Translations under genes and position numbers: made by a program | Assembly (NCBI RefSeq): GCF_003003995.1 | Contig: NZ_PVWF01000003.1 | Span: 1-64,000, forward strand | Reading direction: 5' to 3' | Source: Pleurocapsa sp. CCALA 161 | GTDB lineage: Bacteria > Cyanobacteriota > Cyanobacteriia > Cyanobacteriales > Xenococcaceae | DNA length: 64,000 nucleotides | The notes under the pieces: generated by a model | The model's input: the letters and a program-made list of their open reading frames with translations, nothing else | Databases searched by the model: none | Told to the model about the DNA's origin: nothing | Shown: in pieces, positions 35,601 to 45,101 of the stretch | How positions within the stretch are numbered: position 1 is the stretch's first letter | Layout of the letters: each line of letters begins with the position of its first letter

Positions 35601-35767
35601 AATAAATTTAGTTTCCCTTGCTAATCAAATATTTTTATTTCTATCGACTGTGTTTTGTTTATAGGAATTATAAAAATCTCTCTGTACAAAACGGTGTTTC
35701 TTTTAAATAATTAACAGTAAGGCAAACTTTTACAACCAAATCCTTTAATTAGCCAACTATTGAACCA

Positions 35768-36400
35768 ATGCGAGTTAAAATATGCGGAATTACCCAGATT
35801 GAGCAGGGTCAGGCAATTGTTAAACTGGGAGCAGACAGTATTGGTTTTATCTGTGTTACCCAATCTCCTCGATACATCACTCCCGATCGCTTAAGAGCGA
35901 TCGCCGACGCGCTACCCAAGGCAACAATCAAGGTGGGGGTCTTTGCCAATCACGATTTAAGAGAAATTTGTTCGGTTCTCCACCAGGCTCATTTGTCGGC
36001 GATTCAGCTACACGGTGCAGAATCTCCAGAATTTTGTCGACAACTACGTCAAGAAATTGCACCAGAAATTGAATTAATTAAAGCCTTGCGGATTAAGTCG
36101 GCGGAATCTTTAGCCCAAACCTCAGCTTATCTAGATTGTGTAGATACTTTATTGCTAGATGCCTATCATCCTCAGATGTTGGGCGGAACAGGTCACACTA
36201 TTAACTGGCAAGATCTGGCTCAGTTTAAACCAGCTATTCCTTGGCTGCTGGCAGGGGGATTAACTCCAAATAACATAGGCGAGGCTTTATCTCGTTTACA
36301 GCCTAATGGAATTGATCTTTCTAGTGGTGTAGAGCGATCGCCAGGAGATAAACATTTGGGTCAAGTGGCTCAATTATTTGCAGCAATCAACGGCAATTAA
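35768..36400 (+). CDS. trpF: Phosphoribosylanthranilate isomerase
   Basis: Converts phosphoribosylanthranilate to CdRP in tryptophan synthesis, a TIM barrel of 210 residues. N-terminal VKICGIT carries the catalytic Cys. DSIGFI, QLHGAESPEFC, LLLDAYHPQMLGGTGHTINW (catalytic Asp) and PWLLAGGLTPNNIGEAL and DLSSGVERSPG (phosphate binding) are all recognisable. It stands alone rather than in a trp operon, as is usual in cyanobacteria. purD follows 72 bases later. Confidence 0.95.
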   Translation: MRVKICGITQIEQGQAIVKLGADSIGFICVTQSPRYITPDRLRAIADALPKATIKVGVFANHDLREICSVLHQAHLSAIQLHGAESPEFCRQLRQEIAPEIELIKALRIKSAESLAQTSAYLDCVDTLLLDAYHPQMLGGTGHTINWQDLAQFKPAIPWLLAGGLTPNNIGEALSRLQPNGIDLSSGVERSPGDKHLGQVAQLFAAINGN

Positions 36401-36472
36401 TAATTAATTTTGATTTGTTAATTATGAGTCGTGGGATAATTACAGCCTTGCTAAAGTAATGAGCTTCAATTT

Positions 36473-37729
36473 ATGAAAGTACTAGTAGTCGGCAACGGCG
36501 GTAGAGAACACGCCTTGGGCTGGACATTACTACAGTCGCCTAATGTCGAACAGGTGATTTGCACTCCTGGCAATGGCGGTACAGCGACCCTGCATAACTG
36601 TCTCAACCTGTCGATCGCCGTAGATGATTTTGCGGGTATTGCTCAAGCAGTGGCAGAATACCAAATTTCTTTGGTAGTGGTTGGGCCAGAAGTTCCCTTG
36701 TCTTTGGGTATTGTCGATTATTTAAGAGAACGTCAGATTGCCGTTTTTGGCCCAACCCAGTCAGGGGCAAAAATTGAGTCGAGCAAGTCTTGGGCAAAAG
36801 AGATTATGACTCAGGCAAAAGTGCCCACGGCTAAGTCTCAAACCTTTACTGATGCCGAGACAGCTCAAGTCTATATTCAGTCAGTTGGTGCGCCCATTGT
36901 GGTCAAAGCGGATGGTTTGGCTGCGGGAAAAGGGGTGATTGTGGCGACGACTATCGAAGAAGCGATCGCCGCAGTAGCTGAATTACTAGAGAACTCAGGT
37001 AAATTGATCATTGAGGAATTTTTGACAGGTTCGGAAGTATCGGTTTTAGCCGTCACTGATGGTTTAACCATCCGTCCTCTCTCTCCCGCTCAAGATCACA
37101 AACGCATTGGGGAAAAAGACACGGGCAAGAATACAGGGGGGATGGGGGCATATTCTCCTGTGCCTTTGGTGACGGAGGAATTGAGCCTAAGAATTGAACA
37201 AGAAATATTGCAGCCAACCTTAAAAGCTCTTCAGCAACAAGGAATCGACTATCGTGGTGTTCTCTATGCAGGCTTGATGATTACCCCTGCGGGCGAACCA
37301 AAGGTGATTGAATTTAACTGTCGCTTTGGCGATCCTGAAACTCAAGTGGTTTTACCTCTATTAAAGACTCCTTTGGATGAAATTCTGCTTGCCTGTGTCG
37401 AACAAAGACTAGCACAATTGCCTCCCCTACAGTGGAAATCAGGGAGCGCAGTCTGTGTCGTCGCTGCTGCGGGTGGTTATCCTGATGCTTATCAAAAGGG
37501 AAAAGCGATCGCTGGTATTCTTGAAGCTGAACAAAAAGGCGCGATCGTTTTTCAGGCTGGAACAAAATTACACCAAGCAGAAATATTAACAGACGGCGGT
37601 AGAGTACTGGGTATCACTGCGGTGGGGGATACTTTTGCTGAAGCGGTAGCGATCGCCTATGCTGCCATGGAATCGATCGAGTTTGAGGCTATGTATTATC
37701 GTCGTGATATTGGACACAAGTACAGATAA
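36473..37729 (+). CDS. purD: Phosphoribosylamine-glycine ligase
   Basis: ATP-grasp enzyme joining glycine to phosphoribosylamine in purine synthesis. MKVLVVGNGGREHALGW is the N-domain start. ATP-grasp core: VVKADGLAAGKGVIVA, LIIEEFLTGSEVSVLA and the RFGDPETQVVLPLL metal site (EFNCRFGDPETQ). Hinge NTGGMGAYSP. 418 residues, normal length. The adjacent nblS downstream (111 bases) is a pairing often seen in cyanobacteria. Confidence 0.96.
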   Translation: MKVLVVGNGGREHALGWTLLQSPNVEQVICTPGNGGTATLHNCLNLSIAVDDFAGIAQAVAEYQISLVVVGPEVPLSLGIVDYLRERQIAVFGPTQSGAKIESSKSWAKEIMTQAKVPTAKSQTFTDAETAQVYIQSVGAPIVVKADGLAAGKGVIVATTIEEAIAAVAELLENSGKLIIEEFLTGSEVSVLAVTDGLTIRPLSPAQDHKRIGEKDTGKNTGGMGAYSPVPLVTEELSLRIEQEILQPTLKALQQQGIDYRGVLYAGLMITPAGEPKVIEFNCRFGDPETQVVLPLLKTPLDEILLACVEQRLAQLPPLQWKSGSAVCVVAAAGGYPDAYQKGKAIAGILEAEQKGAIVFQAGTKLHQAEILTDGGRVLGITAVGDTFAEAVAIAYAAMESIEFEAMYYRRDIGHKYR

Positions 37730-37840
37730 TCGTAGTCGTTAAGCGAAAAGCATGAATCACAACATTTAATTATCATTTTGTTTCACAATTGGTAAACTAT
37801 AATTCAAGTAACTTAACATTTATTATCACTACCAAATCTC

Positions 37841-39826
37841 TTGTTGACTTTTCTGACCAAAATCAAAGAAATTATTGCCCTCTGGTGGTCTGAGTTTACT
37901 CTCCAGACGAAGCTGATGGCTGCTGCCACTTTGGTTGTTTCCTTGATTATGAGTAGTTTAACCTTTTGGGCAGTAAACACAATTCAACTGCAATCTAATA
38001 TTAACGATACTCGTTTTGGTAGTGACCTCAGTATCTTGATTGCTTCTAATGCTGCGCCTTTGGTGGCAGAAGAAGATCTTCAAGGACTAGCGGATTTCTC
38101 AACTCGTTTTTATCGCAGCACTTCAAGTATTCGCTACATCATCTATGCCGACAAATCGGGCAGTATCTTTTTTGGCATTCCCTATTCCCAAGCAGAAATT
38201 CAAAATGATCTAACTATCGAACGCCGAATTTCTTTACCTGAAGACTATGCTCAAAACAGCGATTTACCCTTTGTCCGACAACATCAAACCCCCAATGGAC
38301 AGGTGACGGATGTATTTGTGCCTCTGCGTCATAATGGAGAGTACTTAGGAGTATTAGCAGTTGGCATTAATCCTAATCCAACCATTGTGGCATCTTCTAA
38401 CCTAACGCGGGATGTGACTATTGCCGTATTTATTACCATTTGGGCGATGGTGATCTTGGGTAATGTATTTAATGCCTTGATGATCACCCGACCAATTAAA
38501 GAGCTTTTAGTGGGAGTCAAAAACATTGCCGCCAAAAACTTTAAGCAAAGAATCGATCTCCCCCTAAGAGGAGAGTTGGGAGAATTAATTTCTAGCTTTA
38601 ATTTAATGGCCGAAAAGTTGGAAAACTATAACGAACAAAACGTTGAAGAAATAACTTCAGAAAAAGCCAAGCTAGAAACCCTAGTTTCTACTATTGCCGA
38701 TGGTGCAGTGCTAATTGACCCTGAAATGCATATTATTTTGGTAAATCCAACGGCTAAAAGTATTTTTGGTTGGAAAGAAGATGCCCTTGGTGATAATATT
38801 CTGCATCGTCTTCCTTCTGAGTTGACGACTAAATTGACCAAACCTCTTTATCAGATGATCGAGAGAAAGATTGAGCCGACAAAAGAAAATACTTTAGAGC
38901 ATAACCAACAACATCATTTAAATCAATTAAGCGATCGCGATGAATTCCGCATTACTCTACAAAAGCCCGTTTCCCGAACGATCCGCGTTTTATTAAGTCG
39001 AGTTTTAGACGGTGGCAGCGAAAATATTAAAGGTATTGCCATGACGATTCAGGATATCACTCGCGAGGTGGAACTAAACGAGGCTAAAAGTCAGTTTATT
39101 AGCAATGTTTCCCATGAGTTAAGAACACCTTTGTTCAATATCAAGTCTTTTATCGAAACCCTCTCCGAATATGGCGAAGATCTAACTCATGTACAGCGCC
39201 GAGAATTTTTAGACACTGCCAACCACGAAACAGATCGTTTAACTCGTTTGGTTAATGATGTTTTAGATTTATCACGCCTAGAATCATCTCACACCTATGA
39301 TTTAAGTGAAGTTTATCTCAGTCAACCTATAGAACAAACTTTAAGAACTTGTCAGTTAAATGCCAAGGATAAGGGTATTGAGCTATATCAGGAAATAGAA
39401 ACCGATCTGCCTCCTGTCTTGGGTAATTACGATTTGCTGCTGCAAGTACTAACTAATTTAGTCGGTAATAGCCTCAAGTTTACTAACGCAGGGGGTAAAG
39501 TAACGGTGCGTGCTTATCAAACTAAAGCAGAATCAAATACCTTAAATCAATCTGCCGTCAAAATTGAAATAGCCGACACGGGAATTGGTATCTCAGCAGA
39601 GGACAAAGAAGCTATTTTTGAACGCTTTTTCCGCGTTGAAAATCGAGTTCATACCTTGGAAGGGACGGGCTTAGGTCTTTCAATTGTGCGAAATATTATT
39701 GAAAAGCATAATAGTAGAGTTTATATCGACAGCGAAGTAGGGGTAGGTACAAGCTTCTGGTTTGAACTCCCTATTTATCAAGCAAAAGTTGAGCAACCCG
39801 TAGAAATAATAAAAAATAATAGGTAA
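37841..39826 (+). CDS. nblS: NblS/Hik33 sensor histidine kinase
   Basis: Essential cyanobacterial kinase for high-light, cold and nutrient stress; regulates phycobilisome degradation. TM1 about residues 27-48, extracytoplasmic sensor with FYRSTSSIRYIIYADKSGSIFFGIPYSQ, TM2 about 186-206, HAMP, a PAS domain near residues 275-340, then HisKA with phosphorylated H425 in SNVSHELRTPLFNIKSF, and HATPase with NLVGNSLKFTNAGG, IADTGIGIS and GTGLGLSIVRN. The start is TTG at 37841 (or the second TTG at 37844). 661 residues, normal. It follows purD. Confidence 0.93.
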   Translation: MLTFLTKIKEIIALWWSEFTLQTKLMAAATLVVSLIMSSLTFWAVNTIQLQSNINDTRFGSDLSILIASNAAPLVAEEDLQGLADFSTRFYRSTSSIRYIIYADKSGSIFFGIPYSQAEIQNDLTIERRISLPEDYAQNSDLPFVRQHQTPNGQVTDVFVPLRHNGEYLGVLAVGINPNPTIVASSNLTRDVTIAVFITIWAMVILGNVFNALMITRPIKELLVGVKNIAAKNFKQRIDLPLRGELGELISSFNLMAEKLENYNEQNVEEITSEKAKLETLVSTIADGAVLIDPEMHIILVNPTAKSIFGWKEDALGDNILHRLPSELTTKLTKPLYQMIERKIEPTKENTLEHNQQHHLNQLSDRDEFRITLQKPVSRTIRVLLSRVLDGGSENIKGIAMTIQDITREVELNEAKSQFISNVSHELRTPLFNIKSFIETLSEYGEDLTHVQRREFLDTANHETDRLTRLVNDVLDLSRLESSHTYDLSEVYLSQPIEQTLRTCQLNAKDKGIELYQEIETDLPPVLGNYDLLLQVLTNLVGNSLKFTNAGGKVTVRAYQTKAESNTLNQSAVKIEIADTGIGISAEDKEAIFERFFRVENRVHTLEGTGLGLSIVRNIIEKHNSRVYIDSEVGVGTSFWFELPIYQAKVEQPVEIIKNNR

Positions 39827-39961
39827 ATAAACGTAACTATTCAAACTCCAATTACCTGAAAAACTTGTCATTCGCCAGAGGGATGAAAGCGAGCTTGGCA
39901 AGATATAGTTTGAACATATAGCCTAATATTAGTAGCTGTTCCTTCCAAATTGAATGAAAAT

Positions 39962-40480
39962 ATGAAACGAGAGCCATTACGAGAATCATTAATAAACTTG
40001 ATTCTTCCCCTCACACTGATTCTGGGATTAGTTGCTCTTTTAAGTTTAAACACAGAACAAGTCGCAGGAGAACCTCAGGTAATCAGTCCTTTAGAGGAAT
40101 GGCTGAGGGTTATCGTCGGCTATTTAGCAGCAGGGGCAGAGATTGCAGCAGCGATCGTCATTGGCGGTGCAGTCGTACGAGGCATTACCCTTTATCTGCG
40201 ATTATTTTTTGCTCGCTCTAGCCTTCATTTTGATTCTACTGAAGGAATTCGCCTGCAATTAGGACGAGTACTGGCGTTAGGCTTAGAATTTACCGTAGCT
40301 AGTGATATCCTCCGCACCGCAGTTGCACCGAGTCGGCAAGACATTTTGAGTTTAGGCGAAATCGTCTTGTTACGAACTTTGTTAAATTATTTCTTAGAGC
40401 GAGAGATTCAGCAGGGGGAACAGCGCCGAATACCGCAGCAGCAAAGCGATCGCAGTGAAATGAACAGGAGAATAGGATGA
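39962..40480 (+). CDS. DUF1622-family membrane protein
   Basis: About 172 residues with three hydrophobic segments. Family core: YLAAGAEIAAAIVIGGAVVRGITLYL, RLQLGRVLALGLEFTVASDILRTAVAPS and RTLLNYFLEREI. Conserved in many bacteria, function unknown, often beside other small membrane proteins. The ATG at 39962 is preferred over TTG 39950. Its stop overlaps the next gene's start by 4 bases (ATGA), so the two are translationally coupled. Confidence 0.85.
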   Translation: MKREPLRESLINLILPLTLILGLVALLSLNTEQVAGEPQVISPLEEWLRVIVGYLAAGAEIAAAIVIGGAVVRGITLYLRLFFARSSLHFDSTEGIRLQLGRVLALGLEFTVASDILRTAVAPSRQDILSLGEIVLLRTLLNYFLEREIQQGEQRRIPQQQSDRSEMNRRIG

Positions 40481-40992
40481 ACCGCCATTCTAGCTTACAG
40501 CCACTTCAAGGAGCAAAGCGATCGCTACGTCGCCGACTGGATTGGAAGGGAGAACTGGCACTGGCTTTTGCTCCGACTGTCGTTGTTTTAACAGTACTGG
40601 CTTTGGTTGAGTCGTTGAGTCATCAACGGTTGTTATTTGCTTCTCTTGCCTCTAGCGCATTTCTAATTTACCTCGATCCCCAGCATGGCACAAACACTGT
40701 GCGAACACTGATAACTTCTCAAACAATGGCAGCTCTAATCGGATTTACAACCTACACATTGTTTGGCTCAGGCTACTTTTCAGGTGGTAGTGCCATGGTT
40801 ATTACAATCGTGTTGATGATTTTGTTAGATGCAATGCATCCTCCAGCGGTTTCTACATCCTTAAGCTTTGCGTTACGTACTGGTAGTCAAAATAATTTAG
40901 TTTTGTTTAGTTTGGCTTTGAGTATCATACTCTTGTTAGTTGGTTTGCAACGCTCTGCTTTGTGGTTGTTGGCAAGACTCAGTCGTAAGTAA
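40477..40992 (+). CDS. HPP-family membrane protein
   Basis: 171 residues with four or five hydrophobic helices. The diagnostic His-Pro-Pro lies in LLDAMHPPAVSTSLSFALRTG, and DPQHGTNTVRTLI is also family-like. Some HPP proteins in plants and cyanobacteria move nitrite across chloroplast or plasma membranes, but that role is not certain for this one. Coupled to the DUF1622 gene upstream by a 4-base overlap. Confidence 0.85.
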   Translation: MNRHSSLQPLQGAKRSLRRRLDWKGELALAFAPTVVVLTVLALVESLSHQRLLFASLASSAFLIYLDPQHGTNTVRTLITSQTMAALIGFTTYTLFGSGYFSGGSAMVITIVLMILLDAMHPPAVSTSLSFALRTGSQNNLVLFSLALSIILLLVGLQRSALWLLARLSRK

Positions 40993-41008
40993 CCTCAGTT
41001 CGGCATAA

Positions 41009-41032
41009 GAACATTAATTGGTGGAAGTAGCT
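41009..41032. repeat. 24-bp dispersed repeat
   Basis: GAACATTAATTGGTGGAAGT and adjacent bases match 59671-59694 with 2 differences. Both sit just after a gene. Meaning unknown. Confidence 0.5.
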
Positions 41033-41222
41033 ATGCGATATAAGCTTTTAAGATATTTTCAATAAAACCAAAAGTAAAAACTTAATCGTTCTCAATGTGC
41101 GGAGGCGATAACAGGATAGTTTAGCAAAGAATGTTGGTAAAGTATTTGTAGCACTTTTAGGCTTAAAGCTTAAAGCTACAAACTGACGAGTTTTAATGCA
41201 GGCATAAGATCGAACACAATAT

Positions 41223-42224
41223 ATGAAAATCGTTTTTTTTGGTACTCCGCAATTTGCTGTTCCTACTCTAAACAAGCTCTTGTCAGACTCGTCAATTGAA
41301 GTGATAGGAGTGGTAACGCAACCTGATAAGAGAAGGGGACGTGGTAGTAAAACTCAGCCTTCAGCCATTAAACAAGTCGCTCTAGAGCATAATTTACCTG
41401 TATGGCAGCCCACAAGAATCAAGAAAGATCGTCAAACCTTAGATGATCTGATCGCGACTGAAGCAGATGCTTTTGTCGTTATTGCCTACGGACAAATTTT
41501 ATCTGCGGAAATTCTCCAGATGCCTAAGCTTGGCTGTATCAATGTTCATGGTTCTTTGTTGCCTAAATATCGTGGTGCAGCACCAATTCAGTGGAGTATT
41601 GTTAATGGCGATCGCACGACAGGAATTACGACGATGTTGATGGATATTGGAATGGATACGGGAGATATGCTGCTCAAAGCCAAAACAAAAATTAATTTAC
41701 TCGATAATGCTCACGATCTAGCTGTAAATCTAGCTAATCAGGGTGCAGACTTGCTGTTAGAAACTCTATTTCAACTAGAACAGCAAGCTCTAACTCCTAC
41801 ACCTCAAGATGATAGTCAGGCTAGTTATGCGCGCCTGATTGACAAAGCTGACTTTGCTATTGATTGGTCAAAAAGCGCGATCGCTATCCACAACCAAGTC
41901 AGAGGATTTTTCCCTAACTGCTTCGCCACCTTAGCAGACAAAACCTTAAAAATAAGCGCTACAGTACCAATTACTCAAAACACAATTAATGATTTACCCG
42001 CAGAGTATGGGAATATTAAGCAACATTATGCTGAATTAGCAACCCTTACAGGTAAACCAGGAGAGATTGTTAAAAACCTCAAAAATCATGGTGGATTAGT
42101 CCAAACAGGTTTGGGGTTGCTACTCCTTAAACAAGTCCAGCTTGCAGGTAAACGCCCTCAGTCTGGCTGGGACTTTGTTAACGGTATGCGGATCGAAGTC
42201 GGTACCGTAATTGATAACGGTTAA
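41223..42224 (+). CDS. fmt: Methionyl-tRNA formyltransferase
   Basis: Formylates initiator Met-tRNA using 10-formyl-THF. [14 protein letters not shown] (N-terminus), [12 protein letters not shown], and catalytic site [21 protein letters not shown] with Asn/His and the later Asp in [18 protein letters not shown]. The C-terminal domain (residues ~215-333) binds tRNA. A charged insert [19 protein letters not shown] occurs in the C-domain. 333 residues. ATG with a short leader. Confidence 0.96.
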   Translation: MKIVFFGTPQFAVPTLNKLLSDSSIEVIGVVTQPDKRRGRGSKTQPSAIKQVALEHNLPVWQPTRIKKDRQTLDDLIATEADAFVVIAYGQILSAEILQMPKLGCINVHGSLLPKYRGAAPIQWSIVNGDRTTGITTMLMDIGMDTGDMLLKAKTKINLLDNAHDLAVNLANQGADLLLETLFQLEQQALTPTPQDDSQASYARLIDKADFAIDWSKSAIAIHNQVRGFFPNCFATLADKTLKISATVPITQNTINDLPAEYGNIKQHYAELATLTGKPGEIVKNLKNHGGLVQTGLGLLLLKQVQLAGKRPQSGWDFVNGMRIEVGTVIDNG

Positions 42225-42279
42225 CGGTAGGGAAAATTCGCGCATTGCTCCTAGCATATACATGGTATAAATAAACAAA

Positions 42280-43341
42280 TTAGGCATAGGCAGCAATAGA
42301 TACCTTAGCAGCAATTTGTTCGGCGATCGCCACTAAAGCTTGAGCAGATTTAGATTCAGGCGCAGAAACTACAATAGGAGTCCCGTTATCCCCTCCTTCT
42401 CTCAGGGCAATTTCTAGGGGAACACAGCCAAGTAAGGGAACATTCAATTCTTGAGCCGTTCTGGTGCCACCACCTGAACCAAATAAATCGTAGCTTTTCT
42501 CTGGCTGATCGGGAGGAATAAAATAGCTCATATTCTCGACAATTCCTAAAAGGTTTACCCCTAGCTGCTGGAACATTTTTAAGCCACGCCGCGCATCAAT
42601 TAAAGATACCGTCTGAGGTGTGGTCACAATTACTGCCCCTGCCATAGGGACAGCTTGCGCCATAGTCAACTGAGCATCTCCCGTACCAGGTGGCATATCA
42701 ACAATTAGATAATCTAATTCCCCCCACTCTACCTGGTAGAGAAACTGACGAATAATTCCATTCAGCATTGGTCCTCGCCAAATGACGGGCTGATCTGGAT
42801 CGATCAAGAACGCCATGGAAACAAGCTTTACCCCATGATTAAAAGCAGGTTCGAGTATTTCGCCAGTTTTACCCTGTTTCACCGCAATTTTGGCATCAGA
42901 CAAACCCAACATATTCGGGGCATTTGGACCATAAATATCGGCATCTAACAAGCCTACCTTAGAACCTTTGGTAGCTAAAGCAACAGCTACATTTACGGCA
43001 ACGGAACTTTTACCCACTCCACCTTTACCACTAGAAATAGCCAGAATATTTTTAATTCCTGGGATAGAAGCGCGATCGGGCAAGGATTTCTGCTGAGGAG
43101 TTTCGGCAGTAACTTCTACCTCCACGGTTTCTACTCCAGGTAGCTTTTTAACTGCTGTCTGACAATCTTCGACAATGAATTCTCTCAAAGGACATGCAGG
43201 AGTAGTTAAGACCAAAGTAAAGCTAACTTTTCCTCCCTCAACCACGACGTTGCGAATCATATTTAGCTCGACAAGACTCTTTTGTAGCTCTGGATCTTGT
43301 ACGGGACGTAATACTTCTAAAACTGATTTACTATCCAACAT
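42280..43341 (-). CDS. Mrp/NBP35-family P-loop ATPase (ApbC-like)
   Basis: Iron-sulfur cluster carrier family. N-terminal MIP18/DUF59 domain: VLRPVQDPELQKSLVELNMI with TPACPLREF cysteine. ATPase domain with deviant Walker A ISSGKGGVGKSSVAVNVA and VDMPPGTGDAQL. The CxxC that bridges the cluster at the dimer interface in ApbC/NBP35 is absent: the NMSYF motif is followed by IPPDQPEKSYDLFG. So direct cluster binding by that route is doubtful. 353 residues. Converges with fmt. Confidence 0.92.
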   Translation of the reverse strand: MLDSKSVLEVLRPVQDPELQKSLVELNMIRNVVVEGGKVSFTLVLTTPACPLREFIVEDCQTAVKKLPGVETVEVEVTAETPQQKSLPDRASIPGIKNILAISSGKGGVGKSSVAVNVAVALATKGSKVGLLDADIYGPNAPNMLGLSDAKIAVKQGKTGEILEPAFNHGVKLVSMAFLIDPDQPVIWRGPMLNGIIRQFLYQVEWGELDYLIVDMPPGTGDAQLTMAQAVPMAGAVIVTTPQTVSLIDARRGLKMFQQLGVNLLGIVENMSYFIPPDQPEKSYDLFGSGGGTRTAQELNVPLLGCVPLEIALREGGDNGTPIVVSAPESKSAQALVAIAEQIAAKVSIAAYA

Positions 43342-43625
43342 TATTTTTATCCTCTAAAAAGCGATCGCCATTCTTGATCAAAACCAAGTATTGTTACCTA
43401 TGCTTAATTATCAGTGTAAAAGGGCAGGCTAATCAATTAACAATTAATAATGCTGTAATTCAAAGTGGCGATCGCAGGTAGTTAATTTAAAAGTTTAGAT
43501 TCTAGAGCTTAAAGCTTTTTGATAAATTTTGCTAATCAATGATAAAAAATAATTATATTAAAGTGCTAAAAAGATTGTGTTAGCTTATTTGTATAGCAAT
43601 AGTTAAACAAAATAAATTAAACAGG

Positions 43626-43925
43626 ATGACAACTTTAATTCAGAAACGACAACAGAAAACTTTCAAACTTGTACTATTTCTCCAGCAGTGGCTCAATAAT
43701 TTAGAGATCAAACAAGAGCAAACTGCAAGACGTATTGTTAGATTGATTCCTGCTCAATGTCCTTTTGCCAGAGAAATACGAGCATTTGATCGAGTTATAG
43801 TGAAAATTCCTGCTTTGTGCAAATTCAATCCCTTATACGAGGAGTTGATCGGCTTGAGATTTCGCGCCCTGTGTTTTCTTGCCGATGAATGTGGCGAAGA
43901 CATTACTCCCTATTGTTCATACTAA
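43626..43925 (+). CDS. Mo-dependent nitrogenase C-terminal-domain family protein
   Basis: 99-residue protein made almost wholly of the domain found in cyanobacteria and named after its presence near nitrogenase genes. RRIVRLIPAQCPFAREI and LCKFNPLYEELIGLRFRALCFLADECGEDITPYC are characteristic. No nif genes are seen here, and such proteins occur in non-fixers too. ATG at 43626. Function unknown. Confidence 0.82.
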   Translation: MTTLIQKRQQKTFKLVLFLQQWLNNLEIKQEQTARRIVRLIPAQCPFAREIRAFDRVIVKIPALCKFNPLYEELIGLRFRALCFLADECGEDITPYCSY

Positions 43926-44041
43926 TTCTCAGCAGTCATGCACTCAATTAATCAGAGTTAGGGGCAACAGTTTCATTAGCTTTTTATTACGGATACTCTC
44001 ATTAACTCATCTTTTGAGCTTAACCGAACAGTATTGGCTGG

Positions 44042-44770
44042 CTACCAAGGTACAGGAGTACGAGAATTGAAAAAGCCTCCTGTGAAACCCTCAGTAGATA
44101 ATGTTGCTAACCACACGGGTGTATCTGCGCCTTCTTCAGCAGAATGAGTTGCCGCTTCTGTCCCCATATCTGTACGACACCAATCAGGATCAGCAGAGTT
44201 TACTTTAATAACTGTGTCTTTCAGTTCCGCTGCTAGCATGACTGTAAACGAATTAAGAGCCGTTTTAGATGAGTTGTATGCCAAAGTCTTAGCGTAGTGA
44301 CAATTGGGGTCGCTATGTTGTGTGAGTGAACCACGCCCGCTACTCATGTTCACAATCCGACCTGCTTTACTCTTACGAATCAGTGGTAGTAATGCTTGAG
44401 TTATTGCCACAGCACCAATGAAATTTGTTTCCAATGTTTGTCTGATAACTTCTAGGCTAACTTTGCTGGATTTCTGTCCTGAATCAAGACAGATACCAGC
44501 ATTATTAATCAGGATATCTAGCTTGCCGTATGTCTTGTCTATGTAGCTACGAATAGCCTCAATGCTCTCACCATCGGTCACATCTAAGCACTTAAACTCA
44601 ACATCCAGACCATTTTGCAATAGTTGATTTACAGATACGTCTCCTCTGGTAGCATCCCGAACGCCCATCACGACTTTAATACCCAGTCGAGCTAACTGGC
44701 GACTGATTTCAAAGCCAATCCCCTTGTTAGCCCCAGTGATAAGTGCAATTTTCTTTTGACTCAAACTCAT
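44042..44770 (-). CDS. Short-chain dehydrogenase/reductase
   Basis: 242-residue classical SDR resembling plant menthone/carbonyl-reductase-type enzymes (TGANKGIGFEIS). Cofactor motif TGANKGIG with VMGVRDATRG suggests NADPH. NNAGICLD, active-site Ser in NMSSGRGSL, and Tyr-Lys in AYNSSKTALNSF (YxxxK). The C-terminus EGADTPVWLATL and FFNSRTPVPW is family-like. Isolated gene, substrate unknown. Confidence 0.92.
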   Translation of the reverse strand: MSLSQKKIALITGANKGIGFEISRQLARLGIKVVMGVRDATRGDVSVNQLLQNGLDVEFKCLDVTDGESIEAIRSYIDKTYGKLDILINNAGICLDSGQKSSKVSLEVIRQTLETNFIGAVAITQALLPLIRKSKAGRIVNMSSGRGSLTQHSDPNCHYAKTLAYNSSKTALNSFTVMLAAELKDTVIKVNSADPDWCRTDMGTEAATHSAEEGADTPVWLATLSTEGFTGGFFNSRTPVPW

Positions 44771-45101
44771 ATGTGCTTTTCAGCAAAACGGTCGGTGTAC
44801 AATCAGATTGTTAGGTGGCGGATTCACACTACGTCAATCCCAGAAGACTTTGTGTTTCACTACTTTCAAAAAGTTAAATCTGTCCTGAGTCAATTCCAAT
44901 TTGATCACATAATTAATTTAAACCTCGTCTACATAGAAAACCATAGTTTTTTAACAAGTTTAACAGAAGTTCATTGCTACGCGGGTGTGGAACTTGCTAC
45001 TTGAGACCGAAGGGAATCCTTTAGGGCTACTTGCGCAGAGTTAACTTAAAAACCCCTGGTTTCAAACTGGATGCGGTTTAGGTAGTAATAAAGCATTTGA
45101 T
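44771..45101. other. Intergenic region with a dispersed repeat
   Basis: No gene supported. An 82-codon plus-strand frame (44756-45004) overlaps the SDR start and looks non-coding. 45005-45028 holds a dispersed repeat (GACCGAAGGGAATCCTTTAG) found again in reverse orientation at 55770-55790 and partly at 58100-58113. Confidence 0.4.
45005..45028 (+). repeat. Dispersed repeat, GACCGAAGGGAATCC type
   Basis: The reverse complement is present at 55770-55790 (21 identical bases). A shorter match, AATCCTTTAGGGCT, is at 58100-58113. Confidence 0.65.

Noticed and set aside
43626-43925. Nitrogen-fixation locus
   Set aside because: Only a stand-alone nitrogenase-associated domain protein is present; no nif genes occur in the window.
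44756-45004. An 82-codon plus-strand frame upstream of the SDR
   Set aside because: It overlaps the SDR start codon and has no recognisable pattern; judged non-coding.
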